DNA of 6,452 nt from CAVQCX01 sp050050175. GTDB taxonomy: Bacteria > Pseudomonadota > Gammaproteobacteria > Chromatiales > Chromatiaceae. This document shows, in pieces, positions 6,281 through 6,452 of the stretch; position 1 is the stretch's first letter; each line of letters begins with the position of its first letter. The translations under genes were made by a program, and so were the position numbers. The stretch spans positions 1 to 6,452 of the forward strand of contig JASFUT010000194.1 in NCBI GenBank assembly GCA_050050175.1, given 5' to 3'. Below the pieces are notes generated by a model. The model was not told the DNA's origin. It searched no databases and saw only the letters and a program-made list of their open reading frames with translations.

Positions 6281-6296
6281 GAAGACGATGAGTTCT

Positions 6297-6387
6297 GGAG
6301 AGGTACCGAAGCGGTCATAACGGCGCGGACTCGAAATCCGTTGGGGGCGCAAGCCCCACGTGGGTTCGAATCCCACCCTCTCCGCCA
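6297..6387 (+). tRNA. tRNA-Ser, anticodon CGA (reads UCG)
   Basis: The 91-nt gene, including an encoded 3' CCA (6385-6387), folds as a class II tRNA. The acceptor stem GGAGAGG (6297-6303) pairs fully with CCTCTCC (6377-6383), followed by discriminator G6384. The D stem is CCG/CGG (6306-6308, 6321-6323). The anticodon stem is GCGGA/TCCGT (6325-6329, 6337-6341) around the loop CTCGAAA, with CGA at 6332-6334. A long variable arm pairs TGGGG with CCCCA (6342-6346, 6354-6358), as expected for serine. The T stem GTGGG/CCCAC encloses TTCGAAT (6365-6371). The discriminator G and the long variable arm are serine identity features. The gene resembles E. coli tRNA-Ser(CGA). It reads away from mltF and is followed at once by a terminator, so it appears to be a single-gene unit. 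Confidence 0.97.
6333..6348 (+). repeat. Direct repeat partner within tRNA-Ser
   Basis: This is the in-gene copy of the 16-bp sequence also found at 6242-6257. It runs from the second base of the anticodon through the 3' anticodon stem into the variable arm, and it is needed for the tRNA fold, so this copy is the functional original. Confidence 0.85.
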
Positions 6388-6391
6388 CAAA

Positions 6392-6427
6392 CAGAAACGG
6401 GCCCCAACGCGGGCCCGTTTCTGGTTT
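6392..6427 (+). terminator. Rho-independent terminator after tRNA-Ser
   Basis: CAGAAACGGGCCC (6392-6404) and GGGCCCGTTTCTG (6411-6423) form a perfect 13-bp stem with a CAACGC loop, starting five bases after the tRNA CCA. The GC core GGGCCC is followed by GTTTCTGGTTT, a T-rich tail partly inside the stem. The A-rich left flank makes it a possible terminator from the right as well. Confidence 0.85.
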
Positions 6428-6452
6428 GAGAGGGTGGGTGAGAAGCCACGTA

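Larger units (their letters stand above)
6055..6296. other. Structured GC-rich intergenic stretch between mltF and tRNA-Ser
   Basis: No convincing gene is seen here. On the plus strand TTAGCC (6080-6085), 17 bp, then TAAGAT (6103-6108) is a weak candidate promoter pointing at the tRNA. Downstream are several short perfect hairpins: CCCTC/GAGGG (6157-6161, 6166-6170), GGACC/GGTCC (6223-6227, 6233-6237) and AGGCCC/GGGCCT (6258-6263, 6268-6273). They could belong to a tRNA precursor leader or a small RNA, but no known RNA family was recognised. Small open frames at 6108-6320 (plus) and 6080-6388 (minus) run into the tRNA and have no coding signs. Confidence 0.4.

Noticed and set aside
6108..6320. 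Plus-strand open frame of 70 codons between mltF and the tRNA
   Set aside because: It runs into the tRNA gene, is dominated by Arg/Gly/Ala as expected from random GC-rich DNA, and has no ribosome binding site.
6080..6388. Minus-strand open frame of 102 codons containing GFEPTWG and RYDRFGTSP
   Set aside because: It is mostly the antisense reading of tRNA-Ser, a well-known type of false gene call; the rest has no coding signs and overlaps the intergenic hairpins.
1..6452. Mobile element, CRISPR array, defence or toxin-antitoxin system
   Set aside because: I saw no transposase, integrase, regularly spaced repeats or accessory genes; base composition is even and the genes are housekeeping. The tRNA segment repeat alone does not establish an integrated element.

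Overview
This is a GC-rich, densely packed chromosomal window, most likely from a gammaproteobacterium. The evidence is a linked guaB-guaA-tadA block beside a lipoprotein of the MltF family, full-length GuaB and GuaA close in size to the enterobacterial proteins, and a long-variable-arm tRNA-Ser. The high GC content and the guaBA/tadA/mltF neighbourhood would suit a Chromatiales or Ectothiorhodospiraceae-like lineage. That placement is inference, not something the sequence proves.

Layout. At the left edge (1-14, minus strand) are the first four codons of a divergent gene with a strong ribosome binding site. A 233-bp intergenic region follows, with the guaB promoter (perfect -10, GC-rich discriminator) and several palindromes and direct repeats. 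Four genes then run rightwards: guaB (IMP dehydrogenase, 248-1714), guaA (GMP synthase, 1791-3371, preceded by a perfect intergenic hairpin), tadA (tRNA adenosine deaminase, 3400-3894) and a four-helix cytochrome b561-family protein (TTG start, 3924-4628). The cytochrome gene meets mltF (4629-6038, minus strand) tail to tail with no base between the stop codons. Right of mltF is a 258-bp structured, GC-rich intergenic stretch, then tRNA-Ser(CGA) at 6297-6387 and a rho-independent terminator.

How the genes work together. GuaB and GuaA catalyse the two consecutive steps from IMP through XMP to GMP, and their shared promoter looks like a growth-rate or stringently controlled one. TadA makes inosine at the wobble position of tRNA-Arg(ACG). 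The cytochrome is a membrane haem protein with no visible redox partner here. MltF is an outer-membrane peptidoglycan lytic transglycosylase.

I see no mobile element, CRISPR array, toxin-antitoxin or defence system. This is essentially a housekeeping region. The points that deserve a second look are non-coding: an exact 16-bp copy of the tRNA-Ser anticodon/variable-arm segment exactly one tRNA length (91 bp) upstream, the repeats at the guaB promoter, the guaB-guaA hairpin, an apparently leaderless mltF start, and the abutting convergent stop codons.
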